Positions 35,160 through 47,500 of a stretch of DNA of 64,000 nucleotides are shown here, one piece after another. Below the pieces are notes generated by a model, which saw only the letters and a list, made by a program, of their open reading frames with translations, had not been told where the DNA came from and did no database searches. The stretch's first letter is position 1; the number at the start of each line of letters is the position of its first letter. This DNA is from Anaeramoeba flamelloides (Eukaryota; Metamonada; Anaeramoebidae): assembly GCA_027625915.1 (NCBI GenBank), contig JANTQA010000042.1:6088001-6152000 (forward strand), given 5' to 3'. Both the position numbers and the translations under genes were made by a program.

Positions 35160-36699
35160 TCATTAAATTTATCGAAAAGCAAATTTTTCTTTGTCATTTT
35201 AAAAATAATTTAAAATGAAAAGGCGAAAAGTTAGAAGTGATTTGTTTTTTATTTGTCATTCATTTTCATTGTTTGTTTTTCTCAAAATGTGAAAAAAATT
35301 TTTTTTATTTTTTTATTTTTTCATCTTTTATTTTTAGAATTTTTTTCATCTTTTATTTTTAGAATTTTTCTGATCTTTTTTTGTAAAAAATTTTTTATGT
35401 GAGCTTTTCTACAAAAAAAAACACTTTTTTGTTGGAAACGATGGAATTAAATATCATCAATTGGGCTTTAAAAGGAAAAAACAATTTCTTTTTCATTTTT
35501 TTGAGGTTGCTAAAAATTAGCTGCGCTGAAAAAAATGACAAACGATTTTAAAAATCCAAAAAATGTTTTTGTGTTCAAAAAATTGCAAAAAATTGGCAAA
35601 AAATTCGCAAAAATTATCAATTTTGGGTTTCTGGTGAATTGAAAAAGATAAAGTGTCTAAAAAAGTGGTGTTTTAACCCCCCATACCCCAGAAATGGCCT
35701 TTTTTTAGATAGTCCTTAACAAAAAAAAAAACTTCAGATAAATTTAATTGTAAATTCAAAAAAAAATTACCACATCTTGAAATTGAAAAATGAAGTAAAA
35801 ATTTGATTATTAAAAAAACAACCCTACTGTCTTTTAATGTTATTTTCAAAAATGAATTATTTTTTTAAATGTTTGATCCATTTTTTAGGCATTTTTAAAA
35901 AGTTCCAAATCCAAACATATTTCTGAATTATTTAAAATATATTATTTTCTTTAATAATGTTAGAAATCTTATTGTATGAAAAAGGAAGTATACAAAAATG
36001 TTATTTAAAAATCAAAAACACTAAGTTTGGTAATATTCTGTGTCGAAAATCTACTTTATTTCAAAAAAATCACAGTAATTAATTTAAACTTGAAAAAATA
36101 TAATATTTCATTGTTTAAAGTGTTTACCAAAATCAATTTTTTCTTTTGATTGAAAAAAAAATATAAGAACAAGAACTCGACCATTAAATTGTCAAAATTT
36201 TTAATAGAAATAATTTTTGAAAACAAGTAAACATTCAACTAGTAACACCAAAAAAACATTAGGTAAGCTTATTTACAAATAATAATTAATAAACCTATTT
36301 CAAGTATTTCTGCATTTTTAGTAATAACCCAAAAAATAAGATTTCAATATCTTTTAACTATTAAATCTTAATCATTTAAAAATTTTCAAACAAATAAAAC
36401 TAATTCTGATTTATATTTCTTCTAAATTACATTTTAAAAAATTAATGAATAACTTATTGGATAATAAAAGCTCAATGTTTCCACTCTTCAGAATTGAATA
36501 TATATATATATTATTAACCCCTTTTCAGTCAAAGGTATACTTTTTATTGAAGTTATATAATACATTCTAAGATTTTAATTCATTATTTTCTCAAAATAAA
36601 ATTTTATTTTTTAAATCTGAGCATTTTTTCTAATTTAATTAATTTTTTTTTTTTTTTTTATTTTATTTCTTTTCTTTTTTTTAAAGTCAATTCAAAAAA

Positions 36700-37050
36700 A
36701 AAAAAATGTTTGAAAACCCCAAATTAACTTAGAGAAAAATGAGGACGTGTATTTCCTTTAAAAATGAATACAGTTACAATAAAAAAAATCATTGTTAACA
36801 ATTTTAATTTTTTAAAAAAATTGGAGAAATTTTATACCTTGCCTTCCAAATAAAGAGGCTCAAAATTTTTTTTTAACATTTTCTCCTCAAATATATAGTT
36901 TGTACAGATTATTTCTTTTACAAATCTCAATCATAACCAGAAGTTTATTATTTTTCTTATTTCTAAACAATTGTAGTTTGGTTTATTCTTAATTTTCTTA
37001 AAAAAAGTGAATTTTTCATTTTTTTTTGTTCCACTCTTTTTATGAACTAA
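36700..37050. repeat. Dispersed repeat family beta, copy 3
   Basis: Matches 6070-6445 and 51645-51990: an AAATTAACTT block, AAATGAATACA, then GAAGTTTATTATTTTTCTTA and a TTTAAAAAAAGTGAATTTTTC-like end. Intergenic. Confidence 0.5.
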
Positions 37051-37580
37051 TGTATTTTTTTTCTCAACAATTTCAATATTTTTTATTTTTTTCAATTTTT
37101 CATAAAAGGTTCAGTAGATTTTTTAACCTAAATAATGAATTAATAGTTTATTCCACCTTTAATTCAATTGAAATTAGATGTTTAGATATTTTTTTAAATT
37201 TTCTAGAAAAAAATACCTTTTCTTGTTTTTTTAAACTTATATCAAACTATTTTTTTTTTTTTTTTTTTTTTTTTCTAATAGTTTGCTTTTCGAACAAAAA
37301 ATATATATTATTTTAGTTGAATAACACAAATGATCAACTAAATACTTTTTTCAAATATCAAGTATCCTGTGATGATTAATGAATTGAAAAAAAATATTAT
37401 ATACTATTCAGGGTACAATTCAAACATTTGAGAAAAAATAAGATCTTTGTTTATAATTTACAAATTATTACCACTTATCAATTATATTTCATCATCCAAC
37501 TTGCCTCTGAATTTGTACTTTAATTTGGAATTTTTTTGTCTTAATATTAGTTCATAGTTTTAACCTGAAAGTTGAACTCG

Positions 37581-37582
<2 letters not shown>

Positions 37583-37619
<37 letters not shown>
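37583..37619. repeat. (AT)n microsatellite
   Basis: About 37 bp of uninterrupted AT dinucleotides in intergenic DNA. Confidence 0.9.
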
Positions 37620-37623
<4 letters not shown>

Positions 37624-37784
37624 TTTTTGAATTTGGTATCTTTTATTAATATTCTAATACACCAACAAAACTTTGTTTTTTGTCAAAGTTAACTAACCGA
37701 TTTTCAATATCAATTATTTTTTATAATTAACTTTCTAAGAATAAATAAGAAATACCAAGAATAATACATATCAAATAATATTGG

Positions 37785-38205
37785 ATATACATCTGAAGTA
37801 AAACTAATAAATCAATAAAATTTCTTAAAAATTTCAAAACTCAAATTCTTTGGTAACTCCACATCAAAAATACAACAATGCTCATTTTGATCTTCAATTG
37901 AAGTTCCAAAGAAAATTATAATAAAGATCAATATGATTTTTATAAAATTATTTTTACACTTTTTCAATAACCCTAAAATAACAAATTTATATCAAGTGGC
38001 TATTGATATTTACAATAAAAAAATTGCAATTGAATTAGTCATTTTAAAAAAAATTAAAAAAAGAAAAAAGAACAAAGTGAAATATTTATTTCAATTTTGA
38101 GATTTCTGAAATAAATATTTTTTTCTAAAAACACACCAAACCCTTTAAACAGATGTAAATCAACTACCATATAAAAAACCCTTTTGACTGAAAAATTGTT
38201 TCTTA
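37785..38205. mobile_element. Family gamma MITE-like element, partial copy
   Basis: Matches the internal and right parts of 9076-9785 and 55207-55906 (ATCAATATGATTTTTA, TTTCAATAACCCT, CAATAAAAAAATTGCAA, TGACTGAAAAATTG). The left third with the terminal motif is missing or unrecognisable. Confidence 0.5.
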
Positions 38206-38611
38206 AACTGATTTTTAATAAAAAATACCAATAAATATTCCCCTAATTTGAGAATTTTATTTTAAGAACAATTCAAAAGTAATTTTGTGTCATCAAGTGT
38301 AACTAATTGTATATATATATATATATTGAATCTATTCCCTTTCGAGATTATTTTTTTTTCAGAAAAAAAATATGAGTAAAAAAGTTCTTGTGATATTGCC
38401 CCCCCAAATTAAAATCAAGAAACTTCACAATTTACCTAAACCAATATTATTATGTTTAAGTTCCGAATTAATTTAAAACAAAATCTTGTAATGTGCAAAA
38501 AATATTTTGACTTTGAAATATATTGAAGATACAGAATTTTTTTTATCCAATTACCCATTCTACAAAATAAAATCAGACTATCCGAATAACAAAAAATAAT
38601 ACAAATTAATA

Positions 38612-38810
38612 CAGTCAGTTCCACTTTTAAGACACAAATTTTCAACGAAATTTAAGGCTCAATAAAAAATCTCAAATTAAGGCACAATATTCAGATTCTA
38701 GCAAAATAAAATGTAAAAAAAAAAATTCGGAAATTTTGTGCCTTAATACAAGATTTTTATTGTACCTTAAATTGTGTTGAAACTTTGTGCCTTAAAAGTG
38801 GAACTGACTG
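38612..38810. mobile_element. 199-bp MITE with TA target duplication, copy 1
   Basis: Flanked by TA on both sides. Ends are CAGTCAGTTCCACTTTTAAG and its near-exact complement CTTAAAAGTGGAACTGACTG. The inverted repeats extend about 60-90 bp inward (CACAAA, CGAAATTTAAGG). The TA duplication and CAGT termini fit the Tc1/mariner superfamily. A second copy is at 58970-59167 and a disrupted one at 52110-52558. Non-coding. Confidence 0.9.
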
Positions 38811-38929
38811 TAATAAAACAAAAAATACTATCTTTACTATTCAAAAGAAAGTACTATTATGTGTCCTTTCATTGGACCATAATAAAGAAAATTAAAATTC
38901 TTTATTGAAATTTCTAAAACCAAAATTTA

Positions 38930-39290
38930 GAAATTAGCAAAGTGCTATCGAGCACACAGAGTATCGTCAAGTGCCTAGGTTTTCCAGGATTCAAAAGAAT
39001 TGATTAAAATCTCTAAATTAACTAAACTCTTTTAAATTCTAGAAAACCTAACGGCAGTTTTATTTAATTTTAGAAATTAACAAAAAATTTATTTATTTTC
39101 TTTTTTTTTTCTAAAATTAAAAAAAACCTAACAAAAGTTTTCCAGAATTCAAAAAAAATAAAACATAAGATTTTACCCAATTCTTTGAAATTCTGAAAAA
39201 TAAACGGCAATTTTCTTGATATTTACCGTTTTATTTGTATATTATATTGATTTTCCAAATAAACACAAAACTCAAGAAAACCGAAACACT
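38930..39290. repeat. Modular palindrome array, copy B
   Basis: The left end reads GTATCGTCAAGTGCCTAGG. Modules TTTTCCAGGATTCAAAAGAA ... CTTTTAAATTCTAGAAAAC and TTTTATTTAATTTTAGAAAT ... TCTAAAATTAAAAAAAACCT form near-palindromes, followed by a second CCAGAATTC...GAAATTCTG module. The end reads AACTCAAGAAAACCGAAACA. The flanks match the array-free sequence at 51225-51330. Confidence 0.65.
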
Positions 39291-39617
39291 GCAAGAGGAA
39301 ATTAATTACTTCCCTTCAAATTTATAAAAAAAAAATTAGGGGTTTTCAAGTACAAATTTTTACTTACTTCAATTTTAATAAAGAGCTTATGGAAAATATT
39401 AAAAAAGGTTGAAATAAAACTAAACTGAAAGAAAAAACAGATCAGGTACCCATTAATTGCTTATTTCCAATATACAAATCTTTAAAACTAGTTTGAACTA
39501 ATTTGAAAACTAAAAAAATTAGTTTTTAAAATGTACATATTCAAGCAACCTAAAATATAATAAGTAATTTTAAGATCAAATAATCTCGACTCAAAACAAC
39601 TTAAAATATTCTATATC

Positions 39618-39732
39618 CCAAAAATTGCAATATTTTGACTTTCAGCAAAACCTATAAATTTATAACCATTTTTCCCATTTACTGTATGGTATTTCAACCC
39701 TCGCAGAGCATAAAATTTGATAGTCCTTAAAA
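39618..39732. mobile_element. Solitary arm of the foldback MITE, abutting DPM3
   Basis: About 115 bp matching the right arm of the 2206-2745 element: AAAAATTGCAATATTTTGAC, TTTCAGCAAAACCTATAA, CCCATTTACTGTATGGTATT and CCCTCGCAGAGCATAAAAT. It ends TAGTCCTTAAAA about 31 nt before the DPM3 ATG. The matching left arm is absent. Confidence 0.8.
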
Positions 39733-39763
39733 GTTTTTCATTTTTTTCATAAAATTCCTTACA

Positions 39764-40244
39764 ATGAAAATCACACAATTTCACAAATGGTTGACCTTTT
39801 TAATACTATTTCTTGTCTTTTGGTTCGTTCTTAAATCACAAAATCAAAACCACTTCGTTGTATTTTTACCAATTTATGCAATAATTGCATTTGGACTGTA
39901 TTCTCTTGGCTTCATTTTCTGGAGAGTAACACATTTCCCTACCTGTGACGATGCAACAGAAAAACTCAGAGAGGTAACTTTTTTCTTTTTAAACAAAAAC
40001 ACAAAACAAACAAAGCTTACAATAACTTCCTCTCAAACTTTTCTTTTGTTTTCGTTCATTCGTCGTCATTACAATGACAACAATAACCATAACAAAAATC
40101 AAATAACAAAAAAAAAACAACAATAAAAACAAAAAACAAAAAAAAAATCCAAAACCACAATACAATTAAAAGGATATCAAAGAAGCAGAAGAAGATCTTA
40201 AAAAAAGAGGATATAAACCACCTCAAAAAAAGAAAGAAAAATGA
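39764..40244 (+). CDS. DPM3: Dolichol-phosphate mannosyltransferase subunit 3, 2 exons
   Basis: Exons 39764-39973 and 40173-40244, joined GAG|GTAACT ... AAAAG|GATATC, encode 93 residues (human DPM3 has 92). Two hydrophobic segments (about 9-24 and 31-52) are followed by the family signature: LPIYAIIAFGLYSLGFIFWR, then VTHFPTCDDATEKLRE, and in exon 2 DIKEAEEDLKKRGYKPP. The C-terminal part is a cytosolic coiled coil with a basic end (KKKEK). DPM3 is the small ER-membrane subunit that tethers the catalytic DPM1 subunit. The complex makes dolichol-phosphate-mannose for N-glycosylation, GPI anchors and O-mannosylation, so the organism should have a metazoan-type multi-subunit DPM synthase. The intron is 199 nt. 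A foldback arm lies directly upstream, inside what must be promoter or 5' UTR. Confidence 0.93.
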
Positions 40245-41094
40245 ACAAATCTCGGTCTTCCTTTCTTTAACACAAACACAACAAAACTAAAAACAAAGAA
40301 AAATTAATTCCTTTTTTCTTTTTTTATTATTCTTTTTACGTTTTAATAATCTCTGATTTAAGAATGTTAAATTTGATTAACACACAAAAAATACAAACCA
40401 CACCAACTTATTAACAAAAATAAATGATGTGTAAATTTTTTATTATTCTTTTTTGAACAAGCATGATTTTGTGAAAGGATATTTTTTTGTATTATTTTTC
40501 TCTTTTTTTTTTAATAGTAAACAAGATCTTGAAATCTTGAACTGAAGTGTTTTTGTTGATTAACCACTTTTCCTTTTCTGTCTTTTTTGGAGTTACTTTG
40601 AGGAAAACACATGATCAGTTTATTTTGATACCAGCTATTACATCCTTTTCAAGACCACCACGAATTTTTTTCTTTTCAAATTTTGGTACTGATCTTGATT
40701 TTTAAAAAGTTGATTATTAGAATTAGAAAGTTGAGATAAAAAAAAAATTACGTGCTCCTAACTATCCGAATTTTATATTCTCTTAAGGTTGAAAAACAAG
40801 ATTCTAACGAATAAAAATGATTTAAAAAAATCTCAATTCAAAGGAAATCCAAAATATTGCAATTTTTAGGTTGATAGAGAGGATTTTAAGGACTACTTTC
40901 CCACCCTTGAGAGTGTTTAGTAATTGTGTTATTTCACTTTCACTTCTCACAAAAAATTTTCACACAGAAGAAATTGGACAAAAAAAAAAAAAAAAAACAT
41001 TTTTTTTGCCATCTTTACAGTTTCATGTAGACTCTTTTTTTCTTTTTTTTCAATGAAAAGGAAATTGAAAATAACAAAAAAAATAACTGTAAAA

Positions 41095-41410
41095 AAATGG
41101 CTTTTGGGGATTTTTAAGTACAAGTTCAAATTCGAGCACATTTCAAACTTATAAAAGTAAATTTAAAAAATATGCAGAACAGTCAGAGAAATTATTGTGA
41201 GTCCAGAAAGTTGAAATGGAAAATCTAAAATATTAAAATCAAAATTTGGAATGATCTAACAAGGTAAAAAAGGTAAAAATTGTTGAAATTGTGAAAATTT
41301 CACATTTTTTCGAAAAGAAATTCTCATTGGACAAATTTTACTGAGATTACATAACTCTTCCAAGGGTCTTTTTATACCTTATTTCACCGTTTTCACCTAA
41401 AAACGCAGTC
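41095..41410. repeat. Dispersed repeat family epsilon, copy 2
   Basis: Colinear with 34385-34700 (ACAAGTTCAAATTCGAGCAC, CATTTCAAACTTATAAAAGT, GTTGAAATGGAAA). Non-coding. Confidence 0.4.
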
Positions 41411-42041
41411 ATTAAGTCAAAATTAATTTTACAACATTTATTGTTCCAAATATTTTCGAACAAAACAAAGGCATCTACAAAAAAATATTTTTTACATATT
41501 ATGTAAATGCTACTCTGCTTTATTTTCAAATATATTTACACTCACCCTAAACGCGTCAATATTTTGAAAAGAAAGTGGAGTGAACCTTGTACAAGGAAAT
41601 TTTGGTTTTCCAACCTTTTGAAGGTAAATTTCATATTTGGGAGTAAAAATAGTTTTGAGAAAATGAAAACTTTTTGAAAAAACTAAATTTTTAATTTTAA
41701 CAATATTTAATTAATTCAACATTCTTTTAAGTTAATAAAAATGTTACTAGATATAAAAATTGTATCCACATAGCTAGGAATTCGGAAATTCCTTGATACG
41801 TTATAATCAAATTCTACTACAATTAAAATTGTCTCTTAAAATTCACCAAGGAAGTTTAATTTCAAGTCTAAAAATATCTTTTCTTATCGATTTTTGTGAA
41901 GATCTTTAGATTTTTTTCAAGAAAAATTCAAAAAATAATGTTAAAACCAAAAATAAAAATTTTTATTTTTTAATTGGAAAAAAAAAGTATTCAACAATTT
42001 TTTCTCAGATCTGACAATAATTTTCAGATTCTAATATATCT

Positions 42042-43400
42042 TTAAGGGATTAACTTCTACCTGAAAAAAATATAAAATTAAAATGTATTGTTATTAAGTA
42101 TAAATCAGATTAGAGTATCATGGTTCAAATACCTCTAAAAATATGCTATTAAAATAAAGTAGTTCAAAAAGTTGATTACCCCAATTAAACGGGTTCCATA
42201 TATTGTAAAAACCTCAAGAATTTTTGAAAAAAATATCCTATTTGATAGAAATTTAAGTGTTGGATCATCACTATTCAGACTTCAAAGTTGAAAAATATCT
42301 GATATTATTTGAATAAGGATAAAAAAATTATCCAATATCTTTTTCTTGATATGTAATATTTTAATATTACATCAATAGAAAAATAAATTGGATAATTTTG
42401 AATTACGAATTAGACTGTACAAATTATTTTATACTTGGAATGAAAATGGGAAGATTTTTGAAATAAAAATCAAATTTAAAATGAAAAAAAAAAAAATCTT
42501 TTTAGTTTATAATTGTTTTTAATTCTAGTTTTTCTTAATGTGAGGAATTTCAAAATTTGAAAGAATAGTTTTGAAATTCCCTAACTCAATTAAAAAAACT
42601 GAAATTTTCAAGGTTAAAAAACCTTTTCAAAATTATCTTTTTTACATATATCACCATGGAATAAAGAAGAATTACACTAATAAAAACATTCTTTTAATAG
42701 CAATTTTGTAAAAAAAAATTGATATCTAGTTATTAACAATCAAGACAAAACCATCATTTTCTTAAATTCCTTTGAACAATCCATTGTTGATAATTATTGG
42801 CCTTTTCAAGGGTGTAAAACAGTTCTCAAAAATAAAAAAATTAAAAATTATATTATTACTCTAAATTATTAGAGTATAGACGAACAAAGATCTCTTATGG
42901 AGAAATAACCAATATAATTCTATCTAAAAAAAAAAAAAAACGATTATTATAACATTTTTCTTTATTTAATTTAAAATAAAACAATAAATTTCAAAATTTT
43001 GACGACGAATACTTGAATAGTGGTTAAAAATTCGATTTATTTGATAAATGAAAGAACTAAAATGTTGAATATTTTTGAAAAATTATTTAATCCTCGAATT
43101 AGAGGAAATAGGTTGATAATAAAACCATTTTCATAAAACTTCAAGTAAAATAACTAGTTTTCGGTTTTTATGTTGATAATTAATGAGGTTCTTTTCGAAT
43201 CCAAAAAATATTTACTTTTGGGAAGATTCTAAATCTAAATTATTGAAGACTGTGAATAATATTCTTTTGCGAAACTATTTCCAGGTTATGAAAAAGTATT
43301 AAAAAAAATATATAATGAACAAGTTATAATTGTGATTCTTTAGTAAAAAACATAATAATTGATTATGCAATAATATAAAATAATACAATTATCTTAAATA
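42042..43400. mobile_element. Family alpha MITE-like element, copy 3 (interrupted)
   Basis: The left end TTTAAGGGATTAACTTCTAC, then CATGGTTCAAATACCTCTAA and TTCAGACTTCAAAGTTG, match other alpha copies. The right-hand block (TTTTTATGTTGATAATTAAT, TATTTACTTTTGGGAAG) reappears only after about 43140. The middle (about 42320-43130) is foreign and contains a small hairpin at 42325-42392 (TGATATGTAATATT / AATATTACATCAATAG). The right terminus seems lost next to the MITE at 43411. Confidence 0.55.
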
Positions 43401-43410
43401 TTTTGAATTC

Positions 43411-43941
43411 TAAACCCAATCGAACAATTTTGAATACAGTAAATATAGTTAAAATAATCACAATAAAATGATTTATTTACAATCTTGAAATAATTTTGAT
43501 TTTAAAAAATATTCTTTTGTCTTCATTTCCTTTTTTTTTTCATTTCTATTTTTTTTCTGTTACTTAAGATGTTTAGTTCGATCAAAATTTTTTTCAAAAA
43601 TTGATCTAAGGTCAAAGGAAAGTTCTTTTAAATAAAAAAATCCAAATAAAATTAGTTGGTGATATTTAAACATTTGATCCATCAATAATTGTTAATAAAA
43701 TTTCAACAAAATTAACCGATTGTATTTTTTGTGTTCTCACCCCAAATTTTTTTTGACACCCATGATTTATTAGAATGATTGATTATTATTTTTTTTTATT
43801 TTTTAAATATTTTAAATGGTAAATAATTGTTAAACTTTCAATTAACTCCTACATTTTGTGTTTCTTCTTGAATTGATTTAATTACCATTTTTTTTTCAAA
43901 AATTGAATTTTTGTGTTGATAAAATTTTGAAATGGAATTTA
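43411..43941. mobile_element. Tc1/mariner-type MITE, decayed copy
   Basis: Ends TAAACCCAATCGAACAATTT and AAATTTTGAAATGGAATTTA are imperfect inverted repeats. The interior matches 14557-15102 (GAAATAATTTTGATTTT, CATTTGATCCATCAATAATT, AATTTCAACAAA). Non-coding. Confidence 0.55.
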
Positions 43942-43964
43942 GAAAATTTCAGTTTATTTTTCTC

Positions 43965-44085
43965 GAGTTTTCTGTTTAAAACCGAAAATCAAGAGATTTT
44001 ACAAATAAATAAATTGTTATAGGAAACTTCAGTTGGTTAAAATAACCTCCAGGTATTACTGACACTCTACTCCACCAAAATCATA
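43965..44085. repeat. Palindrome-array fragment, copy F
   Basis: Contains CTCGAGTTTTCTGTTTAAAA, a degraded CGAAAATCAAGAGATTTTAC module and, near its right side, CTGACACTCTACTCCAC, resembling the terminal CACTCTAC motif of arrays A and C. Confidence 0.4.
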
Positions 44086-44561
44086 ACACGTGTACTGGTA
44101 AATATTTTATTTTTAAAATTAAAATCAAGGCAAGTTTTAATCTTGATTAAGTCAGATCCTTCTCCACACAATTTATTATATGAAAATTTTTGAATTATTT
44201 GAAAAATATTTTATTTATTCTACAATTGTTAAAAAATATTTAGATAAAATTGCTTGAAAAGAATAAGATCCATTTTTTTTTTGTTTTTTTTCTATTATAT
44301 AGATTTTTTAACTCTAGTTATTGAAAAGAAAAAAGATTTTTAAAATAAACAAGAAAAAATAAATAATTAAAAACATTTTTACTTAATAAACTTGTATATT
44401 ATAAATTAATTTATATCCAAATTTAAAACATTATCAAAATATTGAATATTTTGGTTTAAAATAAATGAATAAATATCGATAGAGTATTGAATAATATAAT
44501 GGTGTTTTTTTCTTTTTTTTTTTTTTTTCTTTTTTTATTTATTCTCTAACATTCTTTACTT

Positions 44562-47500
44562 TTATTTTTCTTGTAATAAATATTCGCCAAGTAAAGTTAC
44601 ATAATCCACATTTTTAAATCTGAAATATTCTCTTAAAAATAATAAATAAAAAACCAAACAAAATAAAGAATTATTCCCCAGCATCCCAATAGCTATGAAA
44701 CTAGAAATAATAATAATAATAATAGTAGTAAATAAATTAATAAATATAGATATAATATAATGATTGATTGATAAATGATAAGTTAAAGAAAATAAAAAAT
44801 TTAATATATTGAATAATATTTAATGATAAATTATTTTTAATTATCAAAACTTCAATAGAAACTTCATTAAGTGTGTTTGTCGTTTTTAATTTTTTTTAAT
44901 ACAATCGTTTTAAATGTTACCAAACCAAATTAATAAAATATATTTTATAAAATGTGATCACTTGGAGAATTAATATTGAGTTGAAGAAACTTTTTATGAA
45001 AAAATAATGTAAAAAATGTTTTTATTTCTTCAAGAAAAGGAAATTTGCAAAAAACAAAAAAAAAATATAATTTCTATTAACTTCTGAATGAATAAAATCA
45101 GTTACATTTGAGTGAATTTATCAAATACTGCAATAAAATTTTTACAATTATGAAAAAATTTTCAAAAAACATTTAGAGGGATCTTTTTTAAAAGTTGGTC
45201 TTAATGGTAGAGTCACTTTCCGTGGATTTGTTCCAGACTCAAGGAGTTACATGCAACCAAAAGTTATATTGTAAAATTACACTTTTTTTTTGATTGAAAA
45301 AAATTAAATAACAAAAAAAAAAATTCCTTGGATCTCTTTGACAAAAAATTCAATTAACAAAAAAAAAGTTTAAAAGAGTTCGTAATTTCAAAAAATTAAA
45401 ATTTGAAGAAAAAAATTCATCTTTTATCATTTTCTATTTCCAAATGGTTAAATTTCTTTAATTTAAAACAAATTACTTTCTTAAAGTCCAAAATCAATTT
45501 AATTCGATTAGTACAATTTGTGGTTGATTTGTAAATTTTTATATTTGATAGAGTAATTCTTTTATAATATTTATGAGATAAAAATAACTCATTTGAGAAA
45601 TGAAAAAAATAAAGAAAAAAAAATCTTCTAGAGCTCAAAAAGCACGAAAAATATCTACACTTCAAAACTGGTATAGTTGTTTTCAAAAAAATAATTCACA
45701 TGGATTCAAATAAGAAAATATTGTGTTTTATCTTCGGTGTTTATTTCCAAAAATGACCTTTTTTTGATTTTGATTTTTGGAGATTCCTTACATTTTGGAT
45801 TGTTGGTTTTTGATTGGTTTTAGGAACTCATTAAAAACTACTAATTTTCTTTTTTCATTTTAGAAAAAATATTTTTCACCTTAATGACTCGATCCTAAAG
45901 GATTACAAATCCCTGAAAAAAAAAAAAAAAACCTGTGTTTTAGATGTAAGGACACTTTATTTTGGTTCTTATTTGATCGATCTTCAACTTAGTAAGAATT
46001 TTAAGGTGGCCACAGAAATTTTTCTTTTTTCTTTTCCAAAATCCGAATTGGGGATTATAAGACTCATAGACTGGTGTTTATTCCGTAAAAAATTTTGATT
46101 TTTGGGTTTCCATAATAAAATTTTTATTAAGGTTTTGGTTTTAATTGTACTTTTAAAAAATTTCTTTTAAATTTTTAGGTAATTGAGTAAAAGATAAGAA
46201 ATATTTCAATTGATAAAACCCATAAATCACATTTTTTTTATAACTTACCTTCTAACCATTAGTCCTTGACTCTTAAATTCTGATTCGTGAAAAAAAAAAA
46301 ATAAATTTTTAAAAATTGCCTTTTTTAACCACTATTAAAATTAACACGAAGTTAAAGATCGATCAGCAAAGAAAAAAAATAACATTACCTTAAATCTAAT
46401 ACAATTTGATTTTTTTTTTCCAGTTTCAGGAATTGTAAACCTTAAAAGAATATAGTAAAACTCTTGATTTTCGTTAGGTTTTTTTTAATTTTTGAAATGA
46501 ACAGAAAATTTTAATAAATTTTCGGTTTATTTCAAAAAGTAAAAAAAACCTAGAACACTTAACAAATAAAACAGAAAACCTCAAGAAAACTTCTGTTAGT
46601 TTTTTTTTTAATTTTAGAAATTAAAAGAGAATTTCTGAAATTTTCTTTTTATTTTTAAAATTAAACAAAACTGTCGTTAGCTTTTCCAGAATTCAAAAGA
46701 ATTGAGTAAAATATTTGATTTTTCTCCATTCTTTTAAATTCTGGAAAATCGCCGTTAGGTTTTCTTGAGTTTTCTGTTTATTTGGAAAATCGATAGATTT
46801 TCGTTAGGTTTTTTTTAATTTTTGAAATGAACAGAAAATCTATATAAATTTTCGGTTTATTTCAAAAAGTAAAAAAAACCTAGAACACTTAACAAATAAA
46901 ACAGAAAACCTCAAGAAAACCTAGGCACTCTACTGCACTCTACATACACTTTCATTTTTTTTTTTAAATTTTTGAAATAAACCAAAAATTAAATAGATTT
47001 CACTCTATTGTTTTGAATCTTCATAAATTTAGGACACTTTCTTTATATTTTCCAGACTTTAAAAGAATAGAGGGAAATCTATGAATTTTACTCGATTCTT
47101 TTGAATCCTGAAAAATTAGGACACTCAATATTTTTTATTAGTAATTTTTTTTTCCTATATTTCAGTTTTATGATCTGAATAGAACATTTTCAAAACTTTT
47201 AGTTTTTATCTATTCAAGTTATATACCTCAAAGTTGAATTAAACTAAAATTCTTTTGTGCATTTATTTAAAAAATTTTTACCCTGAAATAGACTTTTTTT
47301 CTCGAAGAGAAACTTTTAAAAATAGTAGTACTACTAAAAACAATAAGTATAATATCCTCAAGAATTATTAAATTCTGGAATGTTGATTATATTGTAAATA
47401 AACTTTCCTATTATCAATGACGAAATGTTAATTAAAGTATTAGTTTTTTCTAACTCGAATTTTTCAATTTTATTTTTTCATTCTGGTGAAGGCTAAATGA

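Larger units (their letters stand above)
34128..39763. other. Intergenic region between MMSDH and DPM3 genes
   Basis: Divergent 5' flanks. Contains a repeat shared with 41095-41410 (34385-34700), a foldback (35063-35159), beta (36700-37050), a TA tract (37583-37619), a gamma fragment (37785-38205), a TA-flanked MITE (38612-38810), palindrome array B (38930-39290) and a foldback arm (39618-39732). No supported gene. Confidence 0.55.
40245..44561. other. Intergenic region between DPM3 and TPRA1-type gene
   Basis: Convergent 3' flanks. Holds epsilon (41095-41410), a segment at about 41560-41650 related to about 15310-15400, alpha copy 3 (42042-43400), a Tc1-type MITE (43411-43941) and a decayed palindrome-array fragment (43965-44085). 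No supported gene. Confidence 0.5.

Noticed and set aside
38393-38475. Short open frame MSKKVLVILPPQIKIKKLHN...
   Set aside because: Only about 34 codons, no partner exons; not the start of DPM3, which has its own ATG and full length.
40871-41154. Overlapping short open frames on both strands
   Set aside because: They fall in and beside an epsilon repeat and homopolymer tracts.
45185-45265. tRNA-like segment (TTAATGGTAGAGTC resembles a D arm)
   Set aside because: No anticodon stem, no GTTC-type T arm and no matching acceptor ends. The same bases translate to a galectin-like peptide instead.
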